A stretch of DNA of 59,728 nt from contig NZ_POTZ01000001.1 in the NCBI RefSeq assembly GCF_003236365.1, positions 1-59,728 of the forward strand, written 5' to 3'. Of this stretch, positions 46,929-55,657 are shown piece by piece. Position 1 is the first letter of the stretch. Each line of letters opens with the position of its first letter. Below the pieces are notes generated by a model. That model made no database searches. It was not told the DNA's origin and saw only the letters and a list, made by a program, of their open reading frames with translations. Made by a program: the position numbers and the translations under genes. Source of the DNA: Streptomyces sp. NTH33. GTDB taxonomy: Bacteria > Actinomycetota > Actinomycetes > Streptomycetales > Streptomycetaceae.

Positions 46929-46977
46929 ATGCCCGCACGACCGTGCGGCACTCCGCACATTTGAGGGGTTGTCTCGG

Positions 46978-47880
46978 TCACGCCAGCTGGGCGGGCGCTT
47001 CCAGGGCGATCCGCTCGAAGACCTTCTCCTCAGCGGCGAAATCCGAGTCGGGGATGGGCCAGTGGATCACGATCTCGGTGAAACCCAGCTCCTGGTGGCG
47101 GCCGGCGAAGTCGACGAACGCGTCGAGGGACTCCAGCGGCCGCCCCCGGTCCGGGGTGAATCCGGTCAGCAGGACCTTGTCGAGCACGGCAACGTCACGG
47201 CCCACCTCGGCACAGGCGTCCGCGAGCTTCTCGGCCTGAACGCGGAGGGCCTGGACGGACTGCTCCGGCGTGCCGTTCTCGTACAGCTTGGGGTCGCCGG
47301 TGGTCACCCACGCCTGCCCGTGCCGCGCCGCGAGCCGCAGCCCGCGCGGACCGGTCGCGGCCACCGCGAACGGCAACCGGGGCCGCTGCACGCAGCCGGG
47401 GATGTTGCGGGCCTCGTGGGCGGAGTAGAAGTCGCCCTGGTAGGACACCGAGTCCTCGGTCAGCAGCCGGTCGAGCAGGGACACGAACTCGGCGAACCGG
47501 TCGGCCCGCTCCCGAGGTGTCCACGGCTCCTGCCCGAGCGCGGTGGCGTCGAAGCCGGTGCCACCCGCGCCGATGCCGAGCGTGATCCGCCCGCCGGAGA
47601 TGTCGTCGAGGGAGATCAGCTCCTTGGCGAGGGTGACCGGGTGCCGGAAGTTCGGCGAGGTCACCAGCGTGCCCAGCCGCAGCCGGTCGGTCACGGCCGC
47701 GGCGGCGGTCAGTGTCGGCACCACCCCGAACCACGGGCCGTCCCGGAAGCTGCGCCAGGACAGATGGTCGTAGGTGTACGCGGTGTGGAAACCGAGCTGT
47801 TCGGCACGGGTCCATGCCGAACGGCCGCCCTCCTGCCAGCGGCGGTACGGAAGGATCACGGTGCTCAGGCGCAGACTCAT
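46978..47880 (-). CDS. Luciferase-like (LLM class, probably F420-dependent) oxidoreductase
   Basis: This 300-residue TIM-barrel protein has LLM-family motifs: WTRAEQLGFHTAYTYDHLSWRSF, VTDRLRLGTLVTSPNFRHPVTLAKELISLDDISGGRITLGIGAGG, and FAEFVSLLDRLLTEDSVSYQGDFY. Actinobacterial members usually use coenzyme F420, sometimes FMN. The substrate is unknown. ATG 47880 (MSLRLSTVIL) is the right start; extending upstream would place the parS sequence inside the protein. Confidence 0.88.
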   Translation of the reverse strand: MSLRLSTVILPYRRWQEGGRSAWTRAEQLGFHTAYTYDHLSWRSFRDGPWFGVVPTLTAAAAVTDRLRLGTLVTSPNFRHPVTLAKELISLDDISGGRITLGIGAGGTGFDATALGQEPWTPRERADRFAEFVSLLDRLLTEDSVSYQGDFYSAHEARNIPGCVQRPRLPFAVAATGPRGLRLAARHGQAWVTTGDPKLYENGTPEQSVQALRVQAEKLADACAEVGRDVAVLDKVLLTGFTPDRGRPLESLDAFVDFAGRHQELGFTEIVIHWPIPDSDFAAEEKVFERIALEAPAQLA

Positions 47881-47906
47881 GGCCCCGAGCCTAAGCGCCC
47901 GCAAGC

Positions 47907-47920
47907 GTTTCACGTGAAAC
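47907..47920. promoter_or_regulatory. parS: parS site (perfect 14-mer)
   Basis: An exact GTTTCACGTGAAAC lies 27 bp upstream of the LLM oxidoreductase start codon, between that gene and kptA, in the promoter-proximal region of the oxidoreductase. Confidence 0.9.
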
Positions 47921-47972
47921 CGTCACCGCCCGCGGCCGGGTGGTCCAGGCCGCCGACCGTGCCGGACCGGGC

Positions 47973-48521
47973 TCAGTGGTGGGAGGCAAACCGCAGGTAG
48001 CGAGGTGGCACGGTCTTCGTCAGCCATACCCCGTTGGCGCTGACGTGGAAGACATGACCGTCGCGGTGCATGGCGGCCGCGTCCACGGCGAGCACCACCG
48101 GACGGCCACGGCGGGCGCCGACACGGGCCACGGTCTCGCGATCGGGTGAGAGGTGCACGTCGTGTCGGTTCATGGGCCGCAGGCCCTCGACGCGGATGGC
48201 GGTCAGGTTGCGGGCCACCGTTCCGTGGTAGAGGTACGGCGGCGGGGTCGCGGCCGGCAGTGCGAGGTCGACCTCGATGCTGTGGCCCTGACTGGCGCGG
48301 ATACGGGTGCCCTCGATCGCGAAGCGCCGCTTGTCGTTGGTGGCGATCACATGCTCCAGTTCCTCGCGCGAGATGCGGAAACCATGGGCGGCCGCCGCCG
48401 CGAGCAGCGTGTCGATCTCGACCCAGCCGCCCTCGTCGAGGGTGAGCCCGATCCTCCCGGGCTGGTGGCGGAGGTGTCGGGAGAGGTACTTCGACACCTT
48501 CACGGCGCGCCTTTCGTCCAT
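47973..48521 (-). CDS. kptA: RNA 2'-phosphotransferase KptA/Tpt1
   Basis: This 182-residue protein has the KptA pattern: VKVSKYLSRHLRHQPGRIGLTLDEGGWVEID, RRFAIEGTRIRASQGHSIEVDLAL, and YLYHGTVARNLTAIRVEGLRPMNRHDVHLSPDRETVARVG. The enzyme transfers an internal RNA 2'-phosphate to NAD+, which in eukaryotes finishes tRNA splicing. Bacteria lack that pathway and the natural substrate is unknown. It could also act as an ADP-ribosyltransferase-like nucleic-acid modifier. ATG 48521 is the start. It ends 92 bp before the LLM start. Confidence 0.93.
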   Translation of the reverse strand: MDERRAVKVSKYLSRHLRHQPGRIGLTLDEGGWVEIDTLLAAAAAHGFRISREELEHVIATNDKRRFAIEGTRIRASQGHSIEVDLALPAATPPPYLYHGTVARNLTAIRVEGLRPMNRHDVHLSPDRETVARVGARRGRPVVLAVDAAAMHRDGHVFHVSANGVWLTKTVPPRYLRFASHH

Positions 48522-48558
48522 CCGACCAGCTTGCCGGGAGAGACGAACATCACGCAGG

Positions 48559-50427
48559 TCAATTTCGCCAGGGAGGTTTGATCCACAGCCAACTTGCCTT
48601 ATCCACAGGTGAATTGGCAGAACCTGTGGACAACCGGCCGCTGTTTCGGGGCGTCGTGCCGGAATCGGCGGCTCCCAGCGGAGGCTCCACCCGCGCGAGC
48701 CTGCGCAGCGCCCGCGGAGCGAAACGCGACATCGCGTGGAAGAGACGCGCCTCCGGCGTCACCGGCACCACCGCGTCGTCGCGCACGACCGCGCGCAGGA
48801 TCGCGTCGGCCACCTTCTCCGGCGGGTAGCCGCGCAGCCCGTACAGGCGGGCCGTGCGCTGCCGCAGGCGCTTCTCCTCCGCCGCGTCGACGCCCGCGAA
48901 GTGCGCCGCCGACGTGATGCCGGTGTCGACGAAGCCGGGACAGACCGCCGTGACGCCGATCCCCCGCCCGGCCAGCTCCGCGCGCAGGCACTCGCTCAGC
49001 ATCAGCACCGCCGCCTTGGAGGTGCTGTAGGCGGGCAGAGCCCTCGAGGGCTGGTACGCCGCCGCAGACGCGGTGTTGACGATGTGGCCGCCCTGCCCGC
49101 GCTCGGCCATCCGCCTCCCGAAGAGCCGGCAACCGTGGATCACCCCCCACAGGTTGACGTCGAGGACCTCCCTCCAGTCCTCGGGGGTGTGGTCGAAGAA
49201 CGAACCGGACAGGCCGATGCCGGCGTTGTTCACCAGCACGTCCACCACGCCGTACTCGGCGGCGACCTTCTCGTCCAGCTCCTCCATGGCCCGCTCGTCA
49301 CGGACGTCCACCGGCTCGGCCCAGGCGGCCGGCGCGCCGAGCAGCCGGGACCGCTCGGCGGTGCGGACCGCGGACTCGGCGTCCCGGTCGACGGCCACGA
49401 CGCGCGCGCCCGCCTCGGCGAAGGCGAACGCAGTGGCCCGTCCGATGCCGCTGCCCGCGCCCGTGACCAGCACGAGCTGCCCGGCGAAGCGGTCGGCGTA
49501 CCTGCCGACGGCGGCGGGCCGCGGCCGTCCGTCCTCGGTGGCCGTCACGAAGTCCGTGATCCAGGCCGCCAGCTGGTCGGGCCGGGTGCGCGGGACCCAG
49601 TGCCCGGCGGGGAGCGTACGGCGCACCAGGTCCGGGGCCCACCGCTCCAGGCCGTCGTACAGGCACTCCGACAGGAAGGCGTCCTCCAGGGGCGTGATGA
49701 GCTGCACCGGCACGCGCGCGTAGGCGTCCGGTCGCGGCCTGCGCAGCCGGGCGCGGACGTTGTCCCGGTACAACCAGGCGCCGTGCGCCGCGTCCCGGGG
49801 CAGCGACGAGGTCGGGTAGCCGTCGGCGGGCAGCTTCTCGACACGTCCGAGAATCCTGGGCCAGCGCCTGCCGAGCGAACCGCGCCAGGCCAGTTCGGGC
49901 AGCTTCGGCGTGTGCAGCAGGTACACGTACCAGGACTTGGCGCCCTGGCCGAGGAGCTGGCCCACCCGGCGCGGGGTGGGGCGCTTGACGCGCGTGCCGA
50001 TCCAGTGGCCGAAGTGGTCCAGGGACGGCCCGGACACGGACGTGAAGGAGGCGATCCGGCCCTCGGTGCGCCGGACGGTGACGAACTCCCAGGACTGCAC
50101 CGAGCCCCAGTCGTGCCCCACGAGATGCACCGGCCTGCCGGGACTGACCGCGTCCGCGACCGCCAGGAAGTCGTCCGTGAGCTTCTCCAGCGTGAAGCCG
50201 CCGCGCAGCGGCAGGGGCGCGGTGGAGCGGCCGTGGCCCCTCACGTCGTACAGCACGACGTGGAACCGGCCGGCCAGACGCCGGGCCACCTGGGACCAGA
50301 CCTCCTTGCTGTCCGGATAGCCGTGCACCAGGACGACCGTCGGCTGTTGTGGGTCCCCCAGTTCGGCCACGCACAGCTCGACCCCGCCCGTGCGGACCCG
50401 GCGCTCCCGCGCGCCCTTCAGCGGCAT
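48559..50427 (-). CDS. Alpha/beta-hydrolase fused to short-chain dehydrogenase (EphD-like)
   Basis: This protein of about 622 residues joins an epoxide-hydrolase-like alpha/beta hydrolase (VLVHGYPDSKEVW, nucleophile region VHLVGHDWGSVQSWE with D106, late His in GHWVPRTRPDQ) to an SDR (LVTGAGSGIGRATAFAF near 325, VLVNNAGIG, and the catalytic YSTSK near 475). The architecture matches EphD of mycobacteria. Hydrolysis and redox steps may act on one lipid or epoxide substrate, which is not known. ATG 50427 (MPLKGAR) is preferred. The C-terminal tail (about 25 residues after DSGTTPRN) is encoded by a DnaA-box cluster and has no family conservation that I recognise. Confidence 0.87.
   Translation of the reverse strand: MPLKGARERRVRTGGVELCVAELGDPQQPTVVLVHGYPDSKEVWSQVARRLAGRFHVVLYDVRGHGRSTAPLPLRGGFTLEKLTDDFLAVADAVSPGRPVHLVGHDWGSVQSWEFVTVRRTEGRIASFTSVSGPSLDHFGHWIGTRVKRPTPRRVGQLLGQGAKSWYVYLLHTPKLPELAWRGSLGRRWPRILGRVEKLPADGYPTSSLPRDAAHGAWLYRDNVRARLRRPRPDAYARVPVQLITPLEDAFLSECLYDGLERWAPDLVRRTLPAGHWVPRTRPDQLAAWITDFVTATEDGRPRPAAVGRYADRFAGQLVLVTGAGSGIGRATAFAFAEAGARVVAVDRDAESAVRTAERSRLLGAPAAWAEPVDVRDERAMEELDEKVAAEYGVVDVLVNNAGIGLSGSFFDHTPEDWREVLDVNLWGVIHGCRLFGRRMAERGQGGHIVNTASAAAYQPSRALPAYSTSKAAVLMLSECLRAELAGRGIGVTAVCPGFVDTGITSAAHFAGVDAAEEKRLRQRTARLYGLRGYPPEKVADAILRAVVRDDAVVPVTPEARLFHAMSRFAPRALRRLARVEPPLGAADSGTTPRNSGRLSTGSANSPVDKASWLWIKPPWRN
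48579..48633. promoter_or_regulatory. DnaA-box cluster inside the 3' end of the hydrolase-SDR gene
   Basis: Two perfect boxes lie in inverted orientation: TTATCCACA at 48599-48607 (plus) and TTGTCCACA read on the minus strand at 48625-48633. A near match, TGATCCACA, is at 48579-48587. All fall within the last 25 codons of the hydrolase-SDR reading frame and just upstream of kptA. Confidence 0.8.
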
Positions 50428-50563
50428 CACGCGCGTCACCTCTCCCGGGACTGTGTGAGACCTGAGGGTGTGACCCTTAAGGTCCCCGTAATACTCGAGT
50501 CTGATGCCAAGACGGCTCTCGGGTCTGACGACGTGCGTGGCACGGGTCACTACCGTCGAGGGC

Positions 50564-51544
50564 GTGACTGTGATCGCGACCGAAAGCCTGAGCAAGCGGT
50601 TCCCCAGGGTGACCGCGCTTGACCGGCTCTCCGTGGACGTCGGACCCGGTGTGACCGGACTCGTCGGCGCCAACGGAGCCGGCAAGTCCACACTCATCAA
50701 GATCCTGCTGGGTCTGTCCCCCGCCACCGAGGGCCGCGCCGAAGTGCTCGGTCTCGATGTCGCCACCGAGGGCGCCGCCATCCGCGAGCGCGTGGGCTAC
50801 ATGCCGGAGCACGACTGTCTGCCGCCCGACGTCTCGGCCACCGAGTTCGTCGTCCACATGGCGCGCATGTCCGGCCTGCCCCCGACGGCCGCGCGGGAAC
50901 GCACCGCGGACACCCTGCGCCACGTCGGCCTGTACGAGGAGCGCTACCGCCCCATCGGCGGCTACTCCACCGGCATGAAGCAGCGCGTCAAGCTCGCCCA
51001 GGCCCTGGTGCACGACCCGCAGCTGGTCTTCCTCGACGAGCCGACCAACGGCCTCGACCCGGTGGGCCGCGACGAGATGCTCGGCCTGATCCGCCGTATT
51101 CACACCGACTTCGGCATCTCGGTCCTGGTCACCTCCCACCTGCTGGGCGAGCTCGAACGCACCTGCGACCACGTCGTCGTCATCGACGGCGGCAAGCTGC
51201 TGCGCTCCAGCTCCACCACCGACTTCACCCAGACCACGACCACCCTCGCCATCGAGGTCACCGACAGCGACGAGCACCCGGACGGCACCCGCGCGGTGCG
51301 CGACGCGCTCCACGCGCGCGGGGTGGACACCCAGGACGGTACGGGCCTGCCGGGCGCCGGCCACGTCCTGCTGCTCACCGCGCAGAGCGAGGAGACGTAC
51401 GACCTGGTGCGGGACGTGATCGCGGGCCTCGGCCTCGGCCTGGTGCGCATGGAGCAGCGCCGGCACCACATCTCGGAGGTCTTCCGGGACCACGACGAAC
51501 AGCGCGACGGACAGCGGAAGGAGGCGGTCGGCCATGGCAGTTGA
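50564..51544 (+). CDS. ABC transporter ATP-binding protein (system 1)
   Basis: This 326-residue ATPase has Walker A GANGAGKST at 35-43, signature YSTGMKQRVKLAQALVHDP and Walker B LVFLDEPTNGLDPVGRDEM, then H-loop VTSHLLGELE. The C-terminal 110 residues resemble the extension of ABC-2 type exporters. GTG 50564 (VTVIATESLS) is the start and it overlaps the following permease by 11 bp. Substrate unknown; ABC-2 pairs export lipids, drugs or peptides. Confidence 0.9.
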   Translation: MTVIATESLSKRFPRVTALDRLSVDVGPGVTGLVGANGAGKSTLIKILLGLSPATEGRAEVLGLDVATEGAAIRERVGYMPEHDCLPPDVSATEFVVHMARMSGLPPTAARERTADTLRHVGLYEERYRPIGGYSTGMKQRVKLAQALVHDPQLVFLDEPTNGLDPVGRDEMLGLIRRIHTDFGISVLVTSHLLGELERTCDHVVVIDGGKLLRSSSTTDFTQTTTTLAIEVTDSDEHPDGTRAVRDALHARGVDTQDGTGLPGAGHVLLLTAQSEETYDLVRDVIAGLGLGLVRMEQRRHHISEVFRDHDEQRDGQRKEAVGHGS

Positions 51545-52442
51545 GCACTCCGCGGCACCGCCCTCGGGCGACGGGGCCCGCATCCACAACATCGGCTACC
51601 GCAGCTACGACGGCCCCCGCCTGGGCCGCGCCTACGCCCGCCGCTCGCTGTACTCGCAGTCCCTGCGCGGCGCCTACGGCCTCGGCCGCTCGGTGAAGTC
51701 CAAGGTGCTGCCCATGCTGCTGTTCGTGGTGATGTGCGTGCCCGCGGCCATCATGGTCGCCGTCGCGGTCGCCACCAAGGCCAAGGACCTGCCCATCGCC
51801 TACACGGACAACGCCCTCATCATGCAGGGCGTCATCAGCCTCTACGTCGCCTCGCAGGCACCCCAGTCCGTCTCCCGCGACCTGCGCTTCAAGACCGTGC
51901 CGCTGTACTTCTCGCGGCCCATCGAGACCGCCGACTACGTCCGCGCCAAGTACGCGGCGCTGGCCTCGGCGATGTTCATCCTGACCGCCGCCCCGCTGCT
52001 GGTGCTCTACGTGGGCGCACTGCTGGCCAAGCTGGACTTCGCCGACCAGACCAAGGGATTCGCCCAGGGACTCGTCTCCGTGGCGCTGCTCTCCCTGCTC
52101 TTCGCCGGCCTCGGCCTGGTCATCGCCGCCGTCACCCCGCGCCGCGGCTTCGGCATAGCCGCCGTGATCGCCGTGCTGACCATCTCCTACGGCGCCGTCT
52201 CCACCCTCCAGGCCATCGCGGACGCCCGGAACAACACCGGCGCCATCCCCTGGATCGGCCTGTTCTCGCCGGTCACCCTGATCGACGGAGTGCAGACCGC
52301 CTTCCTGGGCGCGACCTCCTCGGCACCCGGCGGTGTCGGCCCCGGCACCGGCGAGGGCATCGTGTACGTCCTCGCCGTCCTTGGCCTCATCGCCGGCGCA
52401 TACGGCCTCCTGCTGCGCCGCTACAAGAAGGTGGGAATGTGA
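51534..52442 (+). CDS. ABC-2 type permease (system 1)
   Basis: This 302-residue permease has six helices (VLPMLLFVVMCVPAAIMVAVAVATK, ALASAMFILTAAPLLVLYVGALL, LVSVALLSLLFAGLGLVIAAV, GFGIAAVIAVLTISYGAVSTL and others) after a hydrophilic start containing IHNIGYRSYDGPRLGRAYARRSLYSQSLRGAYGLGRS. It overlaps the ATPase start and end in a translationally coupled series: its TGA stop shares bases with the GTG start of the next ATPase. Confidence 0.88.
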   Translation: MAVEHSAAPPSGDGARIHNIGYRSYDGPRLGRAYARRSLYSQSLRGAYGLGRSVKSKVLPMLLFVVMCVPAAIMVAVAVATKAKDLPIAYTDNALIMQGVISLYVASQAPQSVSRDLRFKTVPLYFSRPIETADYVRAKYAALASAMFILTAAPLLVLYVGALLAKLDFADQTKGFAQGLVSVALLSLLFAGLGLVIAAVTPRRGFGIAAVIAVLTISYGAVSTLQAIADARNNTGAIPWIGLFSPVTLIDGVQTAFLGATSSAPGGVGPGTGEGIVYVLAVLGLIAGAYGLLLRRYKKVGM

Positions 52443-53350
52443 CGACCCTCAGCATCGACCACGTCTCCCGCTGGTTCGGCAACGTGGTCGCCGTCAACGA
52501 CATCACCATGACGATCGGTCCCGGCGTCACCGGCCTGCTCGGCCCCAACGGCGCCGGAAAGTCCACGCTGATCAACATGATGGCCGGCTTCCTCGCCCCC
52601 TCCACCGGCAGCGTCACCCTCGACGGGCAGCCGGTGTGGCGCAACGAGCGGATCTACCGGCGCATCGGCATCGTCCCCGAGCGGGAGGCGATGTACGACT
52701 TCCTCACCGGCCGCGAGTTCGTCGTCGCCAACGCCGAACTGCACGGCCTGGGCGCCAAGGCCGCCCAGAAGGCACTCGCCACCGTCGAGATGGAGTACGC
52801 GCAGGACCGGAGGATCTCCACCTACTCCAAGGGCATGCGGCAGCGCGTGAAGATGGCGAGCGCCCTCGTCCACGACCCCTCGCTGCTCCTGCTCGACGAG
52901 CCGTTCAACGGCATGGACCCGCGCCAGCGCATGCAGCTGATGGACCTGCTGCGGCGCATGGGCGACGAGGGCCGCACGGTGCTGTTCTCCTCCCACATCC
53001 TGGAGGAGGTCGAACAGCTCGCCCGGCACATCGAGGTCGTCGTCGCCGGACGCCACGCGGCCAGCGGCGACTTCCGCAGGATCCGCCGCCTGATGACCGA
53101 CCGCCCGCACCGCTACCTGGTGCGCTCCAGCGACGACCGCGCGCTCGCGGCCGCGCTGATCGCCGACCCCTCGACCTCCGGCATCGAGGTCGACCTCGCC
53201 GAGGGCGCACTGCGCGTCCAGGCCGTCGACTTCGGCCGGTTCACGGCGCTGCTGCCGAGGGTGGCCCGGGACCACGGCATCCGACTGCACACGGTCTCGC
53301 CGTCCGACGAGTCCCTCGAGTCCGTCTTCTCGTACCTGGTCGCGGCGTAG
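52439..53350 (+). CDS. ABC transporter ATP-binding protein (system 2)
   Basis: This 303-residue ATPase has Walker A GPNGAGKST at 35-43, signature YSKGMRQRVKMASALVHDP and Walker B LLLLDEPFNGMDPRQRMQL, then SSHILEEVEQLARH. GTG 52439 overlaps the previous stop by 4 bp (ATGTGA arrangement). It is clearly paralogous to the upstream ATPase, which suggests a tandem duplication that has since diverged. Confidence 0.9.
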   Translation: MTTLSIDHVSRWFGNVVAVNDITMTIGPGVTGLLGPNGAGKSTLINMMAGFLAPSTGSVTLDGQPVWRNERIYRRIGIVPEREAMYDFLTGREFVVANAELHGLGAKAAQKALATVEMEYAQDRRISTYSKGMRQRVKMASALVHDPSLLLLDEPFNGMDPRQRMQLMDLLRRMGDEGRTVLFSSHILEEVEQLARHIEVVVAGRHAASGDFRRIRRLMTDRPHRYLVRSSDDRALAAALIADPSTSGIEVDLAEGALRVQAVDFGRFTALLPRVARDHGIRLHTVSPSDESLESVFSYLVAA

Positions 53351-53360
53351 GAGGCCCACG

Positions 53361-54080
53361 ATGTACGACCCCACAGTCGCCCGGCTCACCTACCGGGCCC
53401 TGCTCGGCCGCCGCCGGGCCCTCATCCTCGGCGCGCTGCCGCTGCTGCTCGTCGTGATCGCCGCCGCCGTCCGCGCTCTCGCCGGAGCCGACGACCAGAC
53501 CGCGGTGAACGTCCTCGGCGGGTTCGCCCTCGCCACCATGGTGCCGATCATCGGCGTCATCGCCGGCACCGGTGCCATCGGGCCGGAGATCGACGACGGT
53601 TCGGTGGTGTACCTGCTGTCCAAGCCGCTGAAGCGGCCGACGATCATCTTCACCAAGCTGATCGTGGCGATCGCGGTGACCATGGTGTTCTCGGCGGTGC
53701 CGACCCTGGTCGCCGGGCTGATCCTCAACGGCAACGGGCAGCAGATCGCCGTGGCCTACACAGTGGCCGCACTGGTCGCCTCCATCGCCTACGCGGCCCT
53801 CTTCCTCCTGCTGGGCACGGTCTCCCGGCATGCGGTGGTCTTCGGGCTCGTGTACGCGCTCGTGTGGGAGGCGCTGTTCGGCTCCCTGGTCCCCGGGGCG
53901 CGCACGCTGAGCGTCCAGCAGTGGGCGCTGGCCGTGGCCCACAAGGTCGCCGGCGGCGACATGGTCACCTCCGACGTCGGGCTGCCGACCGCGACGGTGC
54001 TGCTGGTGGCGGTGACCGTGCTGGCCACCTGGTACGCCGGGCAGAAGCTGCGGTCCCTGACACTCGCCGGAGAGGAGTGA
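53361..54080 (+). CDS. ABC-2 type permease (system 2)
   Basis: This 239-residue permease has about six helices (LILGALPLLLVVIAAAVRAL, GGFALATMVPIIGVIAGTGAIG, ITMV-like VAIAVTMVFSAVPTLVAGLIL, ALVASIAYAALFLLLGTV, VFGLVYALVWEALFGSLV). The loop IGPEIDDGSVVYLLSKPLKRPTIIFTKLIV between early helices is typical of ABC-2 permeases with cytoplasmic coupling elements. It begins 10 bp after the second ATPase and completes the four-gene unit. Confidence 0.87.
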   Translation: MYDPTVARLTYRALLGRRRALILGALPLLLVVIAAAVRALAGADDQTAVNVLGGFALATMVPIIGVIAGTGAIGPEIDDGSVVYLLSKPLKRPTIIFTKLIVAIAVTMVFSAVPTLVAGLILNGNGQQIAVAYTVAALVASIAYAALFLLLGTVSRHAVVFGLVYALVWEALFGSLVPGARTLSVQQWALAVAHKVAGGDMVTSDVGLPTATVLLVAVTVLATWYAGQKLRSLTLAGEE

Positions 54081-54118
54081 GGCGGGCGCTTCCTCGGCGG
54101 ACGGGCCCACCCGGTCTT

Positions 54119-54139
54119 GACGGAGGCTTCACCTCCGTC
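54119..54139 (+). terminator. Hairpin after the ABC operon
   Basis: Arms GACGGAGG and CCTCCGTC form an 8-bp stem with a 5-nt loop, 38 bp after the last permease stop codon and before the next start. Confidence 0.6.
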
Positions 54140-54182
54140 CGGGCACACTGGGCAAAGCGGACGGACGATCGGGAGGACGGGC

Positions 54183-54422
54183 ATGGCCGCCGGGACACCG
54201 GAGAGCGAGGGACGGGGGAGGACCGAGGACACCTGGGACGACGTCGTCCTCGACGCGGACTTCATACGGGCCGCCGAGACCACCGAGCCGTCCGCGAGGG
54301 CCCGGATGCTCACCGCGCGCTGGCGGCACGAGCAGCCCGAGCCGCAGCCGTGGCGCTCCGACGAGCCGCCCGCGGGATGGTTCTTCAGCAAGGCGCGCCG
54401 GCGCAGGTGGCGGCGCCGGTGA
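54183..54422 (+). CDS. Small basic-ended protein of unknown function
   Basis: This 79-residue soluble protein is acidic in its first half (TEDTWDDVVLDADFIRAAETTEPSARARMLTARW) and ends in the strongly basic KARRRRWRRR after WRSDEPPAGWFFSK. ATG 54183 is preceded by GGGAGGA. I recognise no domain; a similar small gene follows the ABC genes in S. coelicolor as I recall. The 54423-54692 stretch after it contains only a loose inverted repeat (CGCCGACGCT at 54451 and AGCGTCGGCG at 54501) before the tRNA gene. Confidence 0.75.
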   Translation: MAAGTPESEGRGRTEDTWDDVVLDADFIRAAETTEPSARARMLTARWRHEQPEPQPWRSDEPPAGWFFSKARRRRWRRR

Positions 54423-54692
54423 CCGGGCCGGGTGCCCGCTAATTCGGTGGCGCCGACGCTGTCGTCACGGCACAGTGGTGGTGTCCACCACGCCGGACGG
54501 AGCGTCGGCGTCACGATCCGGGAGAGGAGCTGGGCGATGTCCATGCACGGCAGTACGCCGAGCTCCCGACAGGGCAGCCCGCGGCGGGCTCCGGGGTAGA
54601 ACCACCCACTCCGTCGAGCCCGCCCCGCACGGGGAACTGCCCGGGGCGGCCGCTTCGAGCACGCGATCCGCTGTCGCGTGGGCCGCCCACCC

Positions 54693-54844
<152 letters not shown>

Positions 54845-55657
54845 TCAGCCCAGCAACCTCTCCAGCACCACCGCGATGCCGTCCTCGTCGTTCGAGGCCG
54901 TCGTCTCGTCCGCGACCGCCTTCAGCTCCTCGTGGGCGTTGGCCATGGCCACACCGTGGGCCGCCCAGGTGAACATCGGAACGTCGTTGGGCATGTCACC
55001 GAAGGCGACGGCATCCGCCGCCCTCAGACCCAGCCGCCGTGCCGCCAGCGACAGGCCCGTCGCCTTCGACAGGCCGAGCGGCAGCAGCTCGACGATGCCC
55101 TCGCCGGCCACGGTGACCGAGACGAAACCGCCGGCGGTCCGGCGGGCCACGTCGGCCAGTTCGTCGTCCGTGAGGGTCGGGTGCTGGATGTAGATCTTGT
55201 TGAGGGGCGCGCTCCACAGGTCCGAGGCGTCCGCGAGCGGAATCGCCGGAAGCGGGCCCGAGACCGCGTAGCCGGGACCCACGAGCACCTCGCCGTCCAG
55301 GCCGTCGCGGCCGGCCGCCAGGTGCAGCGGACCGACCTCGGCCTCGATCTTGGCCAGCGCCACACCGGCCAGCTGCCGGTCCAGGGTCACCGAGGTCAGC
55401 AGGCGGTGCTCCCCGGCGTCGTACACCTGGGCGCCCTGGCCGCAGACCGCGAGGCCCCGGTAGCCGAGGTCGTCGAGGACGTGCCGTGTCCAGGGCACCG
55501 CGCGGCCCGTGACCACGAGATGCGCGGCACCCGCCGCGGTGGCCGCGGCGAGTGCCTCACGGGTGCGCCCCGAGACCGACCCGTCGGAGCGCAGCAGGGT
55601 GCCGTCGAGGTCGGTGGCGATCAGCTTGTAGGGGAAGGACTCGGGGAGGTGGCTCAC
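54845..55657 (-). CDS. HAD-superfamily (Cof-type) phosphatase, second copy
   Basis: This 270-residue HAD IIB protein has the nucleophile region [17 protein letters not shown] (D16, D18), [12 protein letters not shown] for motif II, and [30 protein letters not shown] for motifs III/IV. It is a paralogue of the gene at 46041-46928. GTG 55657 overlaps the serS stop codon by 4 bp, so translation is probably coupled to serS, an arrangement conserved in Streptomyces. Confidence 0.9.
   Translation of the reverse strand: MSHLPESFPYKLIATDLDGTLLRSDGSVSGRTREALAAATAAGAAHLVVTGRAVPWTRHVLDDLGYRGLAVCGQGAQVYDAGEHRLLTSVTLDRQLAGVALAKIEAEVGPLHLAAGRDGLDGEVLVGPGYAVSGPLPAIPLADASDLWSAPLNKIYIQHPTLTDDELADVARRTAGGFVSVTVAGEGIVELLPLGLSKATGLSLAARRLGLRAADAVAFGDMPNDVPMFTWAAHGVAMANAHEELKAVADETTASNDEDGIAVVLERLLG

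Noticed and set aside
47881-47913. N-terminal extension of the LLM oxidoreductase (MKRLRALRL...)
   Set aside because: It would start inside the parS palindrome at GTG 47913 and add residues not seen in the family; ATG 47880 is the family start.
54451-54510. Inverted repeat CGCCGACGCT/AGCGTCGGCG as a terminator or operator
   Set aside because: The 40-nt spacing and lack of a neighbouring stop codon or regulator make it unconvincing.
54537-54599. 20-codon frame with a good ribosome-binding site before tRNA-Ser
   Set aside because: It is very short, of low-complexity composition and without known homologues; the purine block could be chance.
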